From the NCBI RefSeq assembly GCF_001039355.2, contig NW_019774025.1, positions 261,626 through 325,625 on the forward strand: 64,000 nt of DNA, read 5' to 3'. The translations under genes were made by a program, and so were the position numbers. This document shows positions 63,079-64,000 of this stretch, piece by piece (positions within the stretch are counted from its first letter, which is position 1; each line of letters starts with the position of its first letter). The notes beneath the pieces were generated by a model. The model did no database searches. It saw only the letters and a program-made list of their open reading frames with translations, and was not told the origin of the DNA. Origin of the DNA: Lingula anatina. Lineage: Eukaryota > Brachiopoda > Lingulata > Lingulida > Lingulidae.

Positions 63079-63814
63079 TTTTTTTGCGATGGGTGGTAAA
63101 GAAGCAGATATACAGCTATATAAAATTAAATATTTATTACAAAGACTGAGGAAATAAGTCTTTTTTGGTTTTGTGCCACCGTTTAAAAGACATTATTTCA
63201 ATATCAAAAATCCTCAATAACACAACACAAAATGTAATAGTGCAACCCAATTCTGTTGTTTTATTCAGTATTTTTTAGTCTTTCATTCTTCTTTTAATCT
63301 TTCAATTTTATCTATTGATTTCTTAATTTTACTTAGTGCACACAATGTTCATACCTGAGCAAGTTTTGAATCTTGTATTGGAACAACTTTTTCAGTTTTG
63401 CTGCTGCCTAATGAAAATGGGAACGTCTTCTTCTCTTTCTCCTGAAGGTAAAATAAAAATCCATTTTTTTCCAAGTATCCACCTCACATACTCAGTTACA
63501 TTATTTAAGTTAAAAAATTACATATTACATAAATTTAAAATAAGTATTTGAACATAAGTTTACATATAAATGAAAAAAAAAAAACACACCTACTCCAAGA
63601 CAGCTGCTGATTATATAATATAAAGAACTTGAATAACTAGATTCGGTTTCAAAATTTCAAATATGGCTTATGTATGACAGCTGTGATTACCTTGAGTAGT
63701 ATTGAGATTCCCTTGGAAGTGACAGTTGGAGCATCCTTCAACTCGGCCCACTGATAGTTCCAACTGCAGTCCCACTGCCCAAAGATCTCCCCCCTGTTCA
63801 CCATCATTACACGT
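62858..63814 (-). CDS. Probable VPS13-family lipid-transfer protein, C-terminal end (partial)
   Basis: Three in-phase minus-strand exons: 63814-63691 (entered in phase 2), 63441-63355 and 62902-62858 with stop TAG. They encode RRVMMVNRGEIFGQWDCSWN, QWAELKDAPTVTSKGISILL, KEKKTFPFSLGSSKTEKVVP and DSKLAQKIVGHMRDCMARQK. The first part resembles the C-terminal PH-like domain of VPS13 proteins, where an (I/V)TxRRVxxVxxGxxFGxxxCxWxY run occurs. These are bridge-like proteins moving lipids at membrane contact sites. The rest of the gene lies beyond the right edge. The match is by pattern only, and another VPS13-related protein cannot be excluded. The last 186 bp of the window are intron. Confidence 0.6.
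63031..63086. repeat. (TTTA)n microsatellite
   Basis: About 12 TTTA units with one TCTA interruption, in the last intron of the VPS13-like gene. Confidence 0.92.
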
Positions 63815-64000
63815 CTGAAGGAAAAAAAAAACATCTTGTTTACTACAGGATGCACATGTGGATGCTCTGTTTAAAAAATATTTTGAAATTTCGTGGCTCT
63901 TTGCTTGATGTTATATTAATGAAATGCATATCTACTACTAAAAGATTTGTATCTAAATTAATTTATGGCACATTAAAGACCTATTTTGAAATAAGTAAAT

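Overview
The window is nuclear DNA from an animal. All genes are split by introns, mostly GT-AG and 0.3-1 kb long. Coding exons match conserved metazoan families (DNAAF5, SKIC8/WDR61, TTC23, TLNRD1, GABP beta, an EEP phosphodiesterase pair). The spacers are AT-rich and hold Tc1/mariner, hAT-like and other short inverted-repeat elements. Small introns and this element mix suggest an invertebrate, probably marine, but the sequence alone does not fix the phylum. No prokaryotic or viral gene was seen.

Layout. 0.15-2.1 kb: two minus-strand exons of an unrecognised gene running off the left edge. 3.5-6.1 kb and 12.5-14.9 kb: two minus-strand tandem paralogues of an EEP-family (CCR4/ANGEL/PDE12-like) nuclease with identical phase-0 intron positions. 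Between them, 6.8-11.6 kb is an island of mobile DNA: a Tc1-like element with a dead transposase, a 113-bp-arm inverted repeat, an hAT-like MITE, two copies of another inverted-repeat family, and a third kind of MITE. 15.9-18.8 kb (+): a two-exon gene for a 736-aa multi-pass membrane protein with a furin-type RVKR site and a Ser/Thr-rich stalk, family not recognised. 19.5-25.5 kb (-): DNAAF5, ten exons. 26.1-28.4 kb (+): an LRMDA (C10orf11)-like leucine-rich repeat protein. 29.4-33.3 kb (-): SKIC8/WDR61, eleven exons. 33.8-40.1 kb (+): a TTC23-like protein, twelve exons. 40.1-48.2 kb: no gene found, only repeats. 48.2-54.5 kb (-): TLNRD1 split by a 5.3-kb intron. 56.0-60.0 kb (+): GABP beta subunit, eleven coding exons. 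62.9-63.8 kb (-): the last three exons of a probable VPS13-family gene that runs off the right edge.

Gene order. Three pairs diverge from short shared upstream regions: DNAAF5/LRMDA-like (0.68 kb between start codons), SKIC8/TTC23 (0.49 kb) and TLNRD1/GABPB (1.5 kb). Two pairs converge: membrane protein/DNAAF5 and LRMDA-like/SKIC8. DNAAF5 (dynein arm assembly) and TTC23 (ciliary Hedgehog signalling) are both cilium genes; the others are not evidently related.

Most notable: two adjacent genes each carry a U12-type intron beginning ATATCC (one AT-AC, one AT-AG); the membrane protein looks lineage-restricted; a young 113-bp inverted repeat surrounds a poly-C run; a small CCAAGGA...TCCTTGG palindrome occurs twice in similar flanks; and the GABPB upstream region carries ETS/GABP-type sites.
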